From the NCBI GenBank assembly GCA_022578605.1, contig MU394101.1:62001-126000 (forward strand): DNA of 64,000 bases. The letters are read 5' to 3'. Numbering within the stretch: the stretch's first letter is position 1; every line of letters begins with the position of its first letter. This document shows positions 1 through 13,671 of this stretch, one piece after another. Position numbers and translations under genes: made by a program. This stretch comes from Camillea tinctor. Taxonomy: Eukaryota > Ascomycota > Sordariomycetes > Xylariales > Xylariaceae. Below the pieces are notes generated by a model, which saw only the letters and a list, made by a program, of their open reading frames with translations, ran no database searches and had not been told where the DNA came from.

Positions 1-3000
1 GCCTTAGAGCAAGTATCGCAAGCCTGGCATTTATCAATACCTTGGAACGTAGGGCCATAAGAAACTCCGAGTTCTGAGAGATCGTTATAGAGTTTCTCTG
101 CTGCTACATCCTTCAATGTGGCCGCGTTGATCCCCGCGATTGTTGATTGAAGCAGAGTCTGAGATGTTGTGCTGTTCCTAGCAGCATCAACCCAATTCGA
201 CTCATTAGCCTGAACTGCAATCAAACCTTTGCAATGTTCTTTCCATCCCTTGCTCTTTGTCCAAGAACAGATCCGGAATTCATCCCAGACCTCTGATGAC
301 ACGAGGGTTCCTTCTTGGTGAGGCCTAAGCGTCGTAGTCATTTCGACATCCTCGTCTGAAATGACCAATGGGGTAATAACTGACACATCGCGAAGATCAA
401 ATTTATCGAAGGAAACCTCTGCAGCTGTTGCTCTCTGTAAAGCAGCTTCTAATGCCATGATTACGTACCCGGAGATCGGAAATATGGTTAGGGACTGGAT
501 CCTATGGTGTTGAAGCCATGGGAGGTCATCCAAACGAACTATGTTTCTCCAGGTAGGCTCAAGGTCGTTTGAAAAGTTCGCCAGCGTCCCGAGGATATCG
601 CTTCGTGGTGCGGTTCTGTTTTTATGTTGCAACGTCATCCTAGATTCGTGCCAATACTTGGCTGAATAATTCCAAGGGTACCGAGGCAAGTCATTCAACA
701 GCATTGGTGTCTTTCCTGGTTTAGGGAAGTTGATTGCCTCAAAGTCAAGGACAGCCCCCTTTGCGAATAAGGTAGCAGCGGCATCCAATGCTGTCTCAAC
801 AGCATCCTTCTTTCGAGCAAGCGCCGAGACATATGGTATCTTAGCAGCGTCACTCCCTACAGCCTTGAGAATCTGTTTCAGTGGACCTTGAAGTGCGGAA
901 TGTGGGCCTAGCTCGAGAAGCATATTGACTCCAGTCTTGTGATCATCAATAGGGGCTATCATATCTTGGACCGCTTCATTAAAGCGAACAGGACAAGTAA
1001 GATTCTGCACCCAGTATGTTGATTCAAGCTCTGTACCATCGATGCGACGACCGAGCAAAGATGAGTGAAATCGAACTTCGGTGGACACAGGTTGCTCAAC
1101 TTCAGCAATTGATTCCTGGTACTCTTTAGCCAATAGGTTCATGTGATGTGAGTGATACGCAGTATCAACAAAGAGCTTTCGGTTGAACAACTGCTTTTCT
1201 TCAACGGCTTTCTTCAACTCGTCGATTCCTGCCTCATCACCGGAGATGGTAAGACTGCTGGGACTGTTATGGCAGGCAATCTTTACTTCGCCAGCTGTAA
1301 CTGCTGAGATGAGAGGTTCGAACTCTTCTTTGCTGCCCCCAACAGCCATCATTGCACCTTTGAGATTGGGATATCGCTCTTTGAGCACTGGGATAAGACG
1401 ACCTCTGTGATATGCGATCGCCATGCATGCTTCAAATGTCAAAATCCCAGCTGCGTACGCCGCACCTATTTCTCCACTAGAGTGGCCAGCAACCGCAGTG
1501 GGAAGGATACCCCATGATCGCACCAAGTCAGTCAGGGCTAGTTGTATTGCTGTACACGATGGCTGGCTGAGGTGGGCTGCGCCAACAGCAGAAGTCTTCT
1601 CATCTTTAGCTAATTCTTCTACGAGAGACCAAGTCGCGCCTAGAGATTGCAAGCACGTATCGGCGTAGTCTATGGCGTGAGTGAATACTGGATAGTGCTC
1701 GTAGAGCTCGCGGCCCATGCCATACCATTGGGCGCCCTGGCCAGTAAAAATGAAACCGATACGCAATGGATCTGTTTCTTTTCCAGGTGTCAGTTTGTGG
1801 CCGTTGATGATGTCGATGAGGTCGAACGATCTTCGTGCTGGGATAGCAACCCTCCAATTCAATAAGGATCGCCGTTGGCCTAGTGTGTACGCCACATCGG
1901 CCATTAAGTCTTTCTGGAACATCTCGGGCCGCTGCTCTAGATAGATAACTAGATTCTTCATGACTGCCTCTAACGAGCCCTTGTCGTTCGCGGTGATCGC
2001 AAAGAGCTTCTTAGCAGGGTTATCGTCTTTGAGGTCAGAATCCTTCTTGGGCGGCCCTCTCTGTGTAAACGGGACTCGCTCAAGAACGACGTGAGCATTC
2101 GTACCACCGAACCCAAAATTGTTGACACTGATATATTTCTTATTTTTGGGCCATGGTCGTTGGTTGATGGGTACCTATGGTTCATTAGTACGGGGTTAAC
2201 ACTCATCTCTTGTATTCAAACTGACCTTCAAGTTCCAGGCTTTGAATGGTATCTTCTCATTCGGGTGCTTGAAGTCGTGGTTCGGCAAAATGAAGCCCCT
2301 TTCCAGCATCAAAGCAGATTTGATCACTGCTACTATACCAGACGCGCCCTCCAAGTGGCCGATGTTTGATTTAACTGAGCCCATATACAAGGGGTCTCTT
2401 GGAGTTCTCCCTTCGTGGAAAACATTGTGTATAGCTTTCGCCTCGATTGGATCACCTACTCTTGTACCTGTACCATGAGCTTCCACGAAGCCACATTCTG
2501 CAGGGTTTATACCAGAGTTATTATAGACCTGGCGCATTAAATTTTCTAGGATCATTTGTTAACTATTTCCTGATAAAGTCGGAATCGAATGGCTTACCTT
2601 GCGCATCACCACACGGCATTGTAATGCCCGGTGTTCTACCATCTTGGTTGATACCACTACCAGCAATTATTGCTCTAATTTGATCATTATCCCTGCGGGC
2701 TTGGTCAAGAGGTTTAAGAACCACCATGCCGCAACCTTCTCCACGACCAAACCCCGTGCCTCTATTGTCAAAGGAGAACGACCGACCCGAATCAGAGAAA
2801 AGCCTGTGGAGTATTAGAAACGGTTCTCGCCTACCAGAATCCGATAGTTACCTCGACTTAGAAAATGAAATCCAAAATTCAGGAAGCGTGTTGAGATGGC
2901 ATCCACCAACGATCGCCATTCCTGATTCTCCAGCGCGCAAGCTCTGGCAAGCCAAATGCAGTGCGACAAGACTTGATGAGCATGCAGTATCCGTTGTGAA

Positions 3001-3863
3001 ACTAGGACCTTTCAGATCGAAGAAGTGGGATATCCTGTTTGATTGCATGGAATATGCGCATCCTATGAACATTAGAGCTATCCGGCGAAGACTGCAGCAT
3101 CCTGATACATACCGGTTGCTTGATGCATGGGGATAGTGTCGGTATCTCTGAACAGGTGAGATTCGTACTCTGGAAACGATCCACCGACAAACACGCCAAC
3201 ATCCTTGCCGACGATCTTATGCTTGGGAATCCCCGCGTTTTCGAGAGCCTCAAAGGTGCACTCTAAGAGAAGACGCTGTTGTGGATCCATGGAGATCGCC
3301 TCCTTTTCCGTCAAGCTGAAGAATGGTGCGTCGAACGCAGCCAAATCAGTGTTAAGGAAGTGTCCCCCGATAGGATTATGACATCCAGCCTTCCCTGGAT
3401 TGGGATGATGGAAACTGGCCATGTTGAATCGCTCCTTAGGTATTTCCGAGTAACCACTCCGAGCTCGAGCACACAGCTCCCAAAACTCAGCCGGGCTGGC
3501 TATGTTGCCAGGAAGCCGACATGACATTCCAACTATAGCAATAGGCATTACGTCTCCTTTCTTGACGAACTTCTTGCCTGTGCCATTGCCGTTGGCGTAG
3601 CCATTCCCAAGTCTGGGAGAAGCATCTACACGATGTCCATTTGCACGGCCTGTAAGTTGATGACTGGCACCATTCAAGTGCGAGTAGCCATTGACTGTCC
3701 CAAGACTATAGTCTTCGATGTTGGTACCGCCATTCTCATGTCCCCAACCATTCGTAAAACCGTTGGTGACGCCATTGGTTTGCCCGTTGGTCTGGACCGC
3801 CAAATCCTCACCCACCCCATTCGTTGCACCATATATATGACTGGGTGTGGCTGCCGGGGCCAT
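1..3863 (-). CDS. Highly reducing polyketide synthase, N-terminal part (KS-AT-DH), cut by window edge
   Basis: Iterative type I PKS. The visible order is an Asn-Gly-rich leader (about residues 1-105), ketosynthase, malonyl-type acyltransferase and the first part of the dehydratase; the rest lies outside the window. In the KS, DTACSSS carries Cys278, and [10 protein letters not shown] and [10 protein letters not shown] supply the two histidines. In the [12 protein letters not shown] carries Ser728. The DH N-terminal motif around His1053 reads [10 protein letters not shown], with Ser where HxxxGxxxxP has Gly, and the C-terminal hotdog motif YGPTFQG is at the edge. Four introns (3063-3112, 2804-2851, 2546-2597, 2175-2225) all fall in the KS and all preserve frame. 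The start ATG at 3863 was chosen because the leader begins cleanly there; an upstream extension of the frame looks like 5' UTR. It is divergent from the FSH1-type hydrolase. The HR class is inferred from the DH domain. Its product is unknown. Confidence 0.95.
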
Positions 3864-5495
3864 GGCTATGGATCTTCTTGTAACTGTAGTAGCGAGGCCG
3901 TACGGTCTCGAACAATGTCTTGTTCTAATAGACGCTTCGTGGAAACTATAACTTATATGCGTTCTATATTGTACGGACCGGACTACACGGCATCCGATGT
4001 CATCTCCCGTATACAAAAGATCATGTATACTTCTTAATAAGAGAAACTTTGGACCCCCCGGGGGACAGGAAAATCTTTCCGCGATAAGAACGGAGAAACA
4101 TTTTTAGCTTTAGGCGGGATAACCCTATGAACACCTCTTGGAATCTATCGGAAACGACCATCGTGTTCTACAAACAAGTACTAGTGCCGTGGCCTAATGG
4201 ATGGGGTTACAGCATCGTACATGATTTCCTGTGCTTGGACGCGCCATTCGGCCGACCCGACAGCTAGGGGGGTTTAATGACGTCGTCGTTGAGGTGGCTT
4301 TGATTAAAAATTAGCAAGCTATTTAGTAAATATCATTATTGAGGCCCGGAATTTGTCAAACCACCTCTTAGCAAGTCAGAGAGCTGACCGTGTTTGCAGG
4401 AGAGAGTCTGTGTGTACGCGTATCCGCCTGTACGTTAGATGGGCGATCAGGGTCCTCGTGAGCAGGGTTCGCTTGCGGCACAAGATCATGAGTGTGCCGA
4501 TTTACCTGCCCTTCTTCGAGGACCTGCCAACTCCGTCGAAGAAACAGGTGTTAATTCTGAAATAGCTATACTGGAATGAGACATGCTTGATCCAGCTTAC
4601 GGAGTTCATTACGACGAGGTATGGCCGATCATTCATTAAAACCATGGTTGACAGACCCTCGGACCATAGATTAACACGATAAGATTATGGGGCATGATAC
4701 TATTTCACGAACATTAGAGATATGTGACCGGTTGATTAAAGAGCCAAACGGGATGGGATAGGTAAAAGTCGGCTCAGACATCATGTACATGGGTACGGTT
4801 GGTCTGATTGCCATGCATATGATAGTAACGTTGAATGGCCGGGTATAAGCCTTTCCCCTGACATCGAAACGAGCCTGCATCAATATTTCAGATGGAATGG
4901 TTACGCCATGAATCGCCTCCGGCAATGTGAAGTTCAAGTGAGGTCTCCTCGAGGGGTGGGCACGGCCGTTTGAGGATGTGATCGACGCATTGTAGTGTGA
5001 TATGTAGCAGTTAAGTAATAGAGGCGTAAGCAGAGCTGGTAACCTGCATATTATCCGGAATGCATTGAGGTAATACCCAAGACCCCGACCCCCACCAGAT
5101 GTCCGGCACTCGATAACCTATACCCAAAGACAGAGCCGCAGCATACATCCTTGCAGGTCCTCACAGAGGCCAGGGTTGAGCTACCTAGTTCGGGTTTCAT
5201 TGCCAAGGCCTGGTTCATCCCGTATGTACGTGAAGTATCACAGACCAGGAGTTGTTGATATGGAAAAAACATTGGGTAACACAGGCCATCCATTGCCGGA
5301 GGGTCGCATTCTCGTGATAGAAATTGGGAGGCTTGTCGTATCCATGTCTTAAGGCAATCGTGTCTTCAATGTATACAACCATTCTGGAACATTATTTTTT
5401 CCATCTTGAATCCTTATTGTGTAGTGCCCCGTGCTCCACGGTGAAGATTCAATATAGGCAATAGGCATTCTATGGTAGCGTCCAAGCGTGGCAAT
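3864..5495. promoter_or_regulatory. Shared divergent promoter region, PKS and FSH1-type hydrolase
   Basis: About 1.6 kb separates the two divergent start codons. Only short open frames without recognisable protein content are seen. It must hold both promoters, but I see no unambiguous regulator site. Confidence 0.5.
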
Positions 5496-6430
5496 ATGAG
5501 GTTCTTGTGTCTTCCCGGCGCATATGGGAGCGCTGATGTAAGTGTCGTTTAGGCTTCATATGAAGGATATAGTACTAACACCCAACCAGAAATTCCAGGT
5601 TCAATTAGGTATGATCTCATATCGCATGCCACGATAGATGGATCTCTATCACTCGGGCTAATAACAGAGCTAGCACCACTGGTCAAAGAACTGATGTCTG
5701 ATGGGACTGCATCATTTCGTTTCATTGATGCGCCGTGTGAAGCTGTCCCGCCAGAGGGGTTCGAGGACTACTTTGGCAAGCCGCCTTATTACCGTTTCAT
5801 CGAGCCTGATGAGAAGGGAACGAAAGATACTGATGTTCTCTCACGAATCCGCGACTTTCCCCAATGTGACACTCCCGAAGATACCATGAGAGAGTTGTTC
5901 AAAGAGGGCATTGCTAGTAGTGTGCGAAGCACCAAACGAGCGATTGAATTTCTCTTTGACATCATGGAAAAAGAAGGCCCATTCGAAGGGATTCTCGGTT
6001 ATTCAGAGGGGGCTATCGTTGCCGGGACTCTTCTCCTTGCCGAGCAGCGTAGAATGGAGGAAACCGGAAGAGAGCCCATGATCAAGTGCGCGATATTCTT
6101 CGCTGGATGGCCACCTCTTGATCCTACAACATTTGGAATGGTGTTGTCCGATGAAGCTGATACAATGATCGATATCCACACATGTCACATTAGTAAGTTG
6201 TCATATTCATCCCCCCCAGCCCCTATTGCAGGGTGACAGTTTTACTGAATCATTGCTTAGTTGGCTCGCTCGATCCCTACGTAGCAGGGTCGATGGCACT
6301 TTACAACACATGCGAGCCTGATAACGCACACATCTTTGACCATGGAAAGGGGCACACCCTTCCTCGAGAAAAGGGGGTTATCAAGGAACTTGGAGACGTA
6401 ATCCGGACTATGATAGCAAATGCTTCATGA
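5496..6430 (+). CDS. FSH1-family serine hydrolase
   Basis: Predicted 251-residue alpha/beta hydrolase of the fungal FSH1 type. Exons are 5496-5537, 5590-5608, 5668-6192 and 6261-6430; the 19-nt second exon keeps frame. It begins MRFLCLPGAYGSAD, the family's first-strand signature. The nucleophile elbow is GYSEGA with Ser133, and the catalytic His lies in the FDHGKGH segment near the C-terminus. FVDGP/FxDAPxE-type and YFGKPPYY segments are also typical of the family. There is no signal peptide, so it is probably cytosolic. FSH1-type hydrolases recur in fungal polyketide clusters, where they cleave thioesters or esters. Its divergent position next to the left PKS suggests chain release or editing of that product, which is inference. 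Confidence 0.93.
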
Positions 6431-7139
6431 AGTCGTACTACTTCCGTAACGTACTGGCATTCCAAATATCATTACACAGCAGTTCCATATACGACTCTGT
6501 ATATACCTGCTGGGGTCATTTTTATCTCTCAGATATCTACTTATGTATGCGACTGCAATGCAACTAGAACCACGTAATCAATTGCGGCATGGTCCACTTG
6601 TTTATTTCAAGGCTTTGACGCGTCACAGCATGCATGTGTTATCTTATTAATTGAATTAATAAAGCAAGTCGCTCAAAAGTTATTCCAGCGAATGTTACCT
6701 TACACCTGCATCACGTATATGCTCATTCAATTCTAGTACCATGGTTGATATCGCTCGCACGACATGAAGGTGTATAGGGCAATCCCTACCACAAACAGCC
6801 CATTATGTGACCCTGCGGGGGTATTTGCGTTCATTTATCTCTGATTGATGCTAAATCTTATTTATTGGTACTTGGCGGAGGGTCCCTCCGCCGCCGCCGG
6901 GACATTTATCCAAATCCTCTATGTCAACCCATGTCATACGGTCTTTACACAGGTCCCAATACTAGTAGCCGTGCCCAAGTGCCCTGCTTGACTGGTATCG
7001 GTCCTTGAGCTCTTTTGCTTTTTTATTTCTTTTTCTGTAGCCTGTGTTCTTCGGATCAATCCTTCTCCCCTTGAATTCCCGAAAAGGAAATTCCTTAGGT
7101 CCTGAGCGGTAGTTCCACGCAGGCGTCACTTTTTGCGGA
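6431..7139. other. Spacer between hydrolase and ABC transporter
   Basis: AT-rich spacer that should hold the hydrolase terminator and the ABC transporter promoter. It contains one GC-rich perfect inverted repeat, listed separately. I see no gene. Confidence 0.5.
6874..6892. promoter_or_regulatory. Perfect inverted repeat with CGG-N9-CCG spacing
   Basis: GGCGGAGGG, a single T, then CCCTCCGCC: nine-base arms with a one-base spacer, in otherwise AT-rich sequence about 250 bp upstream of the ABC transporter ATG. It can be read as inverted CGG triplets nine bases apart, a layout used by Zn2Cys6 regulators, or as a hairpin. The regulator reading is inference. Confidence 0.4.
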
Positions 7140-10100
7140 ATGGAGAATGTTGATACGGGAGAGAAGGGAGTCCCAGACTCTAAGCTACGTGATGATGAAT
7201 CAATGCATGCCTCGGGCCTAGATACGCCAATTATTGTAGAGCCTGAGAGTAGCAGCCAGATGACAGGGACTCTAGAGACACCGGCGCCGGCGCCGGCGTC
7301 ACTTTCAACATCAGCAAAGTCTCCGTCCGGTCCTCCACCGGAGATTGACTCGACGATCAATCTGTTGAACGCGTCAGCTCCTGTTGGGAGAACATCGTCA
7401 TTCACCTCTGACTTGTCTGTGGCCTCGATAGTAGAGCAGGATGGAGTATCAGAAAGCCACACGCCCCAACGCCAACCGCTCTCTCTCAAGCCATCCTTAG
7501 CTTCACTGCCAGAAACACCAGAAACAAAGGCTGGTCCTGTTCTATCTCCCATACAGTCGACATCACCAAAGGGAAACCCAGTGCCAGCTTCAACTCCAAA
7601 GACTACTAAGTCAGAGGCGGCAACCCCCACTCCCTTAAATGACCCTAACAAGAAACCACCAAAGCTTGCTAAATACAAAAAGTCACTAACGAACTTCTGG
7701 GTATGAACGTCTATATGTATCGTGTTCAAGCTGACGTTAGTATCAGAGAGTCTTTACGTACTCAACATGGCGCGACCGTCTGTTCCTGTTCATCTCATTT
7801 ATCGCGGCGATTGGCGCAGGTGTAGCTTTCCCAGTTATGACAATTATATTCGGTAAGAATCTAGTGCGTGGTTTGAGCACGAAAAGTTCTAACTCGACAA
7901 TAGGAAGGTTAATTGGTAGCTTCGCATCTGTGGATGCGAGTTGGTCAGCAGCAGATGCTAAAGCGCGATACACTCGCATTGTCAACGAGAACTCGTGCGT
8001 ATTATATGTTAATTACTATAGGAATAGACTAACATCAAGCTTTCTAGGTTATATATAGTCTATCTCTTCATTGGTAGACTCGTACTAGGGTACATAGCTA
8101 TAGTAAGCTCCACTTAATATCGATCTCACGGCTAGCAAGATACTAAACATTTATGTAGTTAGGATTTCGGATGATGAGTTTACGAATATCCTCTGCTCTG
8201 CGCTTGGCATACCTCAGGGCTCTATTAGATCTCCCGGTATCTCTCTTAGACACCCGACCGCCGGGTGAAATCGCGGCCATTATTACCACTACAGCAAGTA
8301 CCTTACAAATTGGTATCTCGGAGAAGCTTGCCACTATCATACAAACCCTATCAATGGTAATATCAGCACTTACAATTGCATTCGTCCACAGCTGGAAACT
8401 GAGCCTGGTCACAAGCAGTGGCTTGCTGCTGATTACACTATGTTACTGTGTCACGATCCCGTTGGTGGTGAGAAATATGAAGCTTGTCGAAGACGCAAGC
8501 ATCAAAGGATCTGCTGTAGCAGCTGAAGCTTTTGGCTCTATTAGAATGGTAGCAGCCTGTGGAGCGGAATTAAAGATGGTTAAGAGATACGAGTCTTGGG
8601 TAGACGAAGCGAAACGAAGAGGAACCCCGTTAGCACGGATAATAGCCGTTCAGCAGGCAACTAGTGAGTATACAATAGTATTATGGGTTTAATCAGATGT
8701 GCTAATAATTCCTGTAGTATACTTCAGTGTTTATGGGTGAGCAACTCAAAGATATGTGTACAGAGTATGTCGTACTAATTCAGAGCAGGACATTTGCCCT
8801 GGCGTTTTGGTTCGCTGTGAGGCTCCTCCTGAATTTCGAGATCGACAATGTCGGAACATTAATCGTGTATGCAACACGCTTTCCATGAAATCAGTCCATA
8901 CTGACCCATTTTTAGAGTCTTAATGTGTGTCATGATGATAGTCATCGCGGTGGGCCATATTGCCGCACCAATCTCTGCTGCAGCCCGAGCAGCTGGGGCC
9001 GCAAGCATTCTTTTCACTGGTATAGATGCGCCCAAGCAGGTGGTCACCGGGGTTAAGTATCCCGAAGTATCTGCCACGGAAAATATCGTGCTCTGGAATG
9101 TCAATTTCACTTACCCCACAAGACCGAAACTGAAGGTTTTGGATAACCTCAACCTCATATTGCCTGCTGGCAAAATCACAGCCATTGTGGGGCCGTCCGG
9201 TTCTGGAAAGAGCACGATTGTGGCTCTAATCCAACGATGGTACGAAATGGATGGTGACATGGATAAAAATCAATTAGTAAGTAGTTCTGCAAATTAGACG
9301 TTGAAGAGTTATGTATTGATTAGGACTTTTGGCAGATCTATTATTTTCGTAATGGCTCAGTAACTGTCGGCGGCCACAAGCTAACCGACATTGATCTTAA
9401 ATGGTGGAGGGCACAAATAGGCCTTGTCCAGCAAGAGCCGTTCCTCTTCAACCAGACGATCTTCCAAAATGTTGCCAATGGACTAATAGGAACAGAGTGG
9501 GAGGATGCCAGTGCCGAAACCAAACAGGAGCTCGTCGAGCAGGCTTGTAAGGAGGCATATGCTGACGAGTTCATCGCAAGGCTTCCCGATGTGAGTGGCC
9601 TTCAAATAAAACTTGCTATAATTAGTTGATTGACGTAACAAACAGGGCTATAATACCCACGTAGGAGACGCGGGGATCAGACTCAGCGGTGGCCAACGGC
9701 AAAGATTAGCTATTGCGCGAGCTATTATCAAGCAGCCCAAGATCCTGATCCTAGACGAGGCAACAAGCTCAATCGACGTCCGCGGGGAGAAGGTCGTCCA
9801 GGCCGCGCTGGATAAAGTCTCCAAAAACCGGACGACTATCATGATCGCGCATCGCTTGTCGACAGTGAAAAAGGCTGACAACATCGTGGTACTCGCCAAG
9901 GGCAAGGTCGTCCAGTGGGGCACTCACGAGAGCCTCATGGCGGCAGTTGGAGGCCCGTACTGGCTCCTGACCAACTCCCAGCAGCTTACTATGGACGAGG
10001 ACAAGCTCCAGCAGGATGGCGCGTCCGAGGTGACTGAGGTAGATAGGCGCACCATGGACCTCATGACGTTGGATGAGAAAAAGGCAGAAGAAGACCAGGA

Positions 10101-12470
10101 CCCGGTGGCTGGAAATTCTGCGACCGATTTCAAAGTAAAGGGCGTATTCAGGAGTTTTGGCGCGATGCTGCTGGAGCAGAAACCCGTCTGGCTCTCGTAC
10201 ATGTTTATGCTAGTAGGAGCGGTCATTGCAGGAGGTAAGTCATATCCCCTATCCAAGCCGCAAAGTCGGAGTAACTAGTCGCTGATACGCGCTCCAGCAA
10301 GCCCTGCTTTCCAAGCGTACATATTCGCGTCCCTCATCTCCTCCTTCGTATTTTGGGGAGACATACTTCTTGCGCTCACCAGGTTCTGGGCTCTCATGTT
10401 CGTGGTGTTAGCTGGTGCCGCTGGTATTGGCTATTTCCTCCTGGGATTTGCCTCGACTAGGGTATCATTCGTGAGTATTATCGGATGAAATAAAGACTCA
10501 CTTCCTGGCGCTAACACATCGCAGCATATAACATCCACCTACCGCACCGAATACTTCCAGAATATCGTGTCGAAACGGGTATCCTGGTTTGACGGCGAGG
10601 GCCGTTCGACTGGCGCTCTCACGGGCCTCGTAGCCAGCGACCCCACCCAGCTCCAGCAGCTGCTCGGGCCGAACATGGCGTTTTCGGCTATTTCCATCTT
10701 CAGCGTAATTGGGTGCCTGATCGTAGCGTTCTACTTCGGGTGGAAGCTCACCCTGGTTGCTCTCTCGTCTGCCATGCCCCTGGCCCTGGGTGCGGGTTTC
10801 TTCCGGCTCCGCGTGGAAAGGAGCTTCGACAAGATGAATCTCAAGATCTTCGCAGAGAGCGCGAAGTTCGCTACCGAGTCTGTCGGCGCTATCCGCACTG
10901 TCACAGCTTTGACGCTAGAGGATAGCATATGCCGTAAATACGAGGAGCTACTGCGAGACCATGTGAAGAAAGCCTTCCAGAGAGCGCGCTTTGCTACCCT
11001 CGTGTTCGCAGCGAGTGATAGTCTCCCGCTTGTGTGTATTGCTTTTGTTCTCTGGTGAGTGCAGTCAGCTTTGAAAAATAACACGTTTTATTGTTGACCG
11101 ATTTCTAGGTATGGAGGAACACTATTAGTTTCAGGGGAATATCAGACCTTTCAATACTGTGAGTTGCCTCTCTGGCCCTCCTATCCTTGGCTAATAAGTA
11201 TCAAAGTGGTTGTATACATCGCCGTAGTACAGGTAAAGTCGCAGTTCAAAAGAATCCAATGTGGATCATATCCTAATAATAAATACTAGGGTGCTATTGG
11301 TGCTGGCCAATGGTTGAGCTTCCTGCCAAGTAGGAGACAGACTCATTGTACGAATGAAGAGGCCAGAAACTAACAATGCGGTAGATGTCGCCCAAGCCAC
11401 AGCAGCTGCAAATCGAATCCAAGCTATGAGGCTTAAGGATAACGACGATGACTCTGGACTTAACATTACGGATGCTACCGCCCCTGATGATAGCCAAGGA
11501 GTTAAAGTCGAATTGAAGGATGTCTGGTTCAAATACCCCACTCGCGATGTGCCCGTGCTCAATGGAATAAATATTACAGTAAAGCTATCGTTCCCATTAA
11601 GCCTGCTATCATACTAACTAGTCGAAGATTGAAAAAGGCCAATTTGTTGCTATTGTTGGTCCCTCTGGTTTGTTTCCCCTTATCCTTTTTCTATAATGTA
11701 AACTAACAAGTTTAGGATGCGGAAAAACCAGCATAATTTCCCTGCTAGAAAGGTTAGACATTGCTATTTCTATGTCGTGTTCCTTATGCGGACTCTGTGA
11801 CTGATTAGATATAGGTTTTATAAAGTCACATCTGGTACTATCGCGTATAATGGAATCGATATTGATAAAACAAACCTCTCGGACTATCGCCAGAGGATAT
11901 CTTTAGTTGCGCAGGAGCCATCTCTATTTGATGGAAGCATCCGCGAGAATATCCTCCTTGGGGTAAATCCGGAGACAGTTTCAGACGAGGATTTATACAC
12001 TGTATGCACTGACGCGGGGATTCATGACTTCGTGAACTCTCTACCAGAGGGTTACGAGACGGAGGTCGGTATTAAGGGCATCCTTCTGTCTGGCGGTCAG
12101 AAACAGCGTATCTCTATCGCCCGAGCCCTCATCAGAAACCCGCAGCTCCTCCTTCTCGACGAGGCCACGTCTAATCTAGACTCCGAAACGGAGAAGAAAG
12201 TCCAGGCCGTCTTTGAGCGCACGAAAAAGAGCAGGACCATGATCGTGGTAGCACACCGGCTGGCCACGATCCAGAACGCTGACATCATATTTGTCCTGGG
12301 AGATGGACAGGTACTCGAGTCAGGCACGCACATGTCATTGCTACAGAAGCGAGGTGTTTATTACAGCATGGTATGTCAGAGTGTTACCTTCCCCTTTATT
12401 CTTCAATATCATCATGACCCGAGATTTTGACCGATGCATATAGTGTCAGGCACAAGCCCTAGATAGATAG
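7140..12470 (+). CDS. Full-size ABC-B (MDR-type) exporter
   Basis: Predicted 1447 residues from 19 exons; the 18 introns (46-73 bp) sum to 987 bp and leave exactly 1448 codons. Order: disordered hydrophilic N-terminus (about 1-187), TMD1, NBD1, linker, TMD2, NBD2. NBD1 has Walker A GPSGSGKS (581-588), signature LSGGQRQR and Walker [14 protein letters not shown]2 has [16 protein letters not shown] and [10 protein letters not shown]. Both sites look catalytically competent. The last coding exon (12444-12470) is only 27 nt. The TMD-NBD-TMD-NBD order marks a P-glycoprotein-like exporter of the plasma or vesicle membrane. Next to a PKS and a hydrolase, it may export the polyketide or protect the producer; that role is inference. 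The stretch 9.65-11.05 kb looks more GC-rich in codon use than the 5' exons. Confidence 0.96.
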
Positions 12471-13671
12471 ACGAAGGGGAATTCTTTCATATCGGTTACA
12501 GGTAATTACCTACGTCTATGCAACCATAAACGACCTGGTGTAAAGGATATCGGGCCGTAGATAGTGCGTACAGAATATACATGCATATAAGTCTACAGGA
12601 CACCCTAGGATGATGCAACTCAGGTACAAATGCCACGTGCAACATGATAAGAGATGAAGTGCAGACACGCGTACCTTAATCAAGGCTGTCTACAAGTTTT
12701 CTAGTTGAAACCAAAAGAAGAGAAAAAAACATACGACCTCCATGCAACCAGCTTGAAAGAATAGTGTGAAATCCTTTTGTGTGATAGGTAACCCGGTACG
12801 TAACGTGCAACGCCCCCCTTTCCTCCTTTCCTCCCTTCCTCCCGCTCAAATGGCTAAAATGGATATCCAACTTGGCGTTTCGAGTTTCCTATTCATATGA
12901 TGGCCCATTTCGGGGTACGGTAGATAAACTGACCTCAAGGCCCATTCAGCATAAATACCCACCGGCACAAGTATTCTCCTCGTTCCGCAGATCCTTACCC
13001 TACCCTCCGCCCTTGCCATCCTGTAAGTATAAGCGGGTCTTCTTCAACCTACATATGCCAACTTGAGACCAGGGGTCTGATAAAGCTGCTTATTACATAT
13101 CGACGATTACCGATTACATACTGCGCGATGGAACCTCGGGGGGGAAATGCTGATTAACCTTGGACGTGTAACTTTTCCCTTTATTTTTGTACACTCGCCA
13201 CGAGCGAGATAGAAGCGCGTCCCTACCCATGTAGGATTATATACCTGTTCGTGCCGAGAACCGTCAGGTCCCGTGTCCGGAAACGGATTGTTTCTCCATC
13301 TCGTTACTATCCTTCTCCGGCCTCACTAGTTGGAGACCCCTCTAGCTTGCCTGTCAAATGTTGTGGCTCGTTATACAACGACGAAATTCTTGGAGCTAGG
13401 AACAGTAATTATGACTGTCTGTAGCATGTAATACAGTTCGTGGTTTAAAATGCACTAGTTTTGTTTTGACTAACATGTGATAGTAATATGTCACTATATT
13501 GCATCGTGCTAGTAGGAGTTTGACCTCATTTGATGTATAACTATATCAGCGATATGGGGATACAGTGAGCCATCAGTCGCAAAATTCATGAATCCATCGT
13601 ATCCAGCTACACATGATACCTTCACAGCACTATTGCCCTCTTCCACATGGTGCTTCTATTTTCCCCAAATT
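12471..13671. other. Gene-free spacer
   Basis: Marks the right edge of the first cluster. A polypyrimidine tract sits at 12811-12844. Short open frames here show no protein-like features. Nothing else is recognised. Confidence 0.5.

Noticed and set aside
6962..7729. Minus-strand 255-codon open frame
   Set aside because: It overlaps exon 1 of the ABC exporter in antisense; its Gly/Val-rich content is the complement of the Pro/Ala/Ser-rich N-terminus.
7995..8047. Non-canonical GC donor in the ABC exporter
   Set aside because: A GTGCGT donor one base earlier keeps frame and gives the expected NSLYIVYLF segment.
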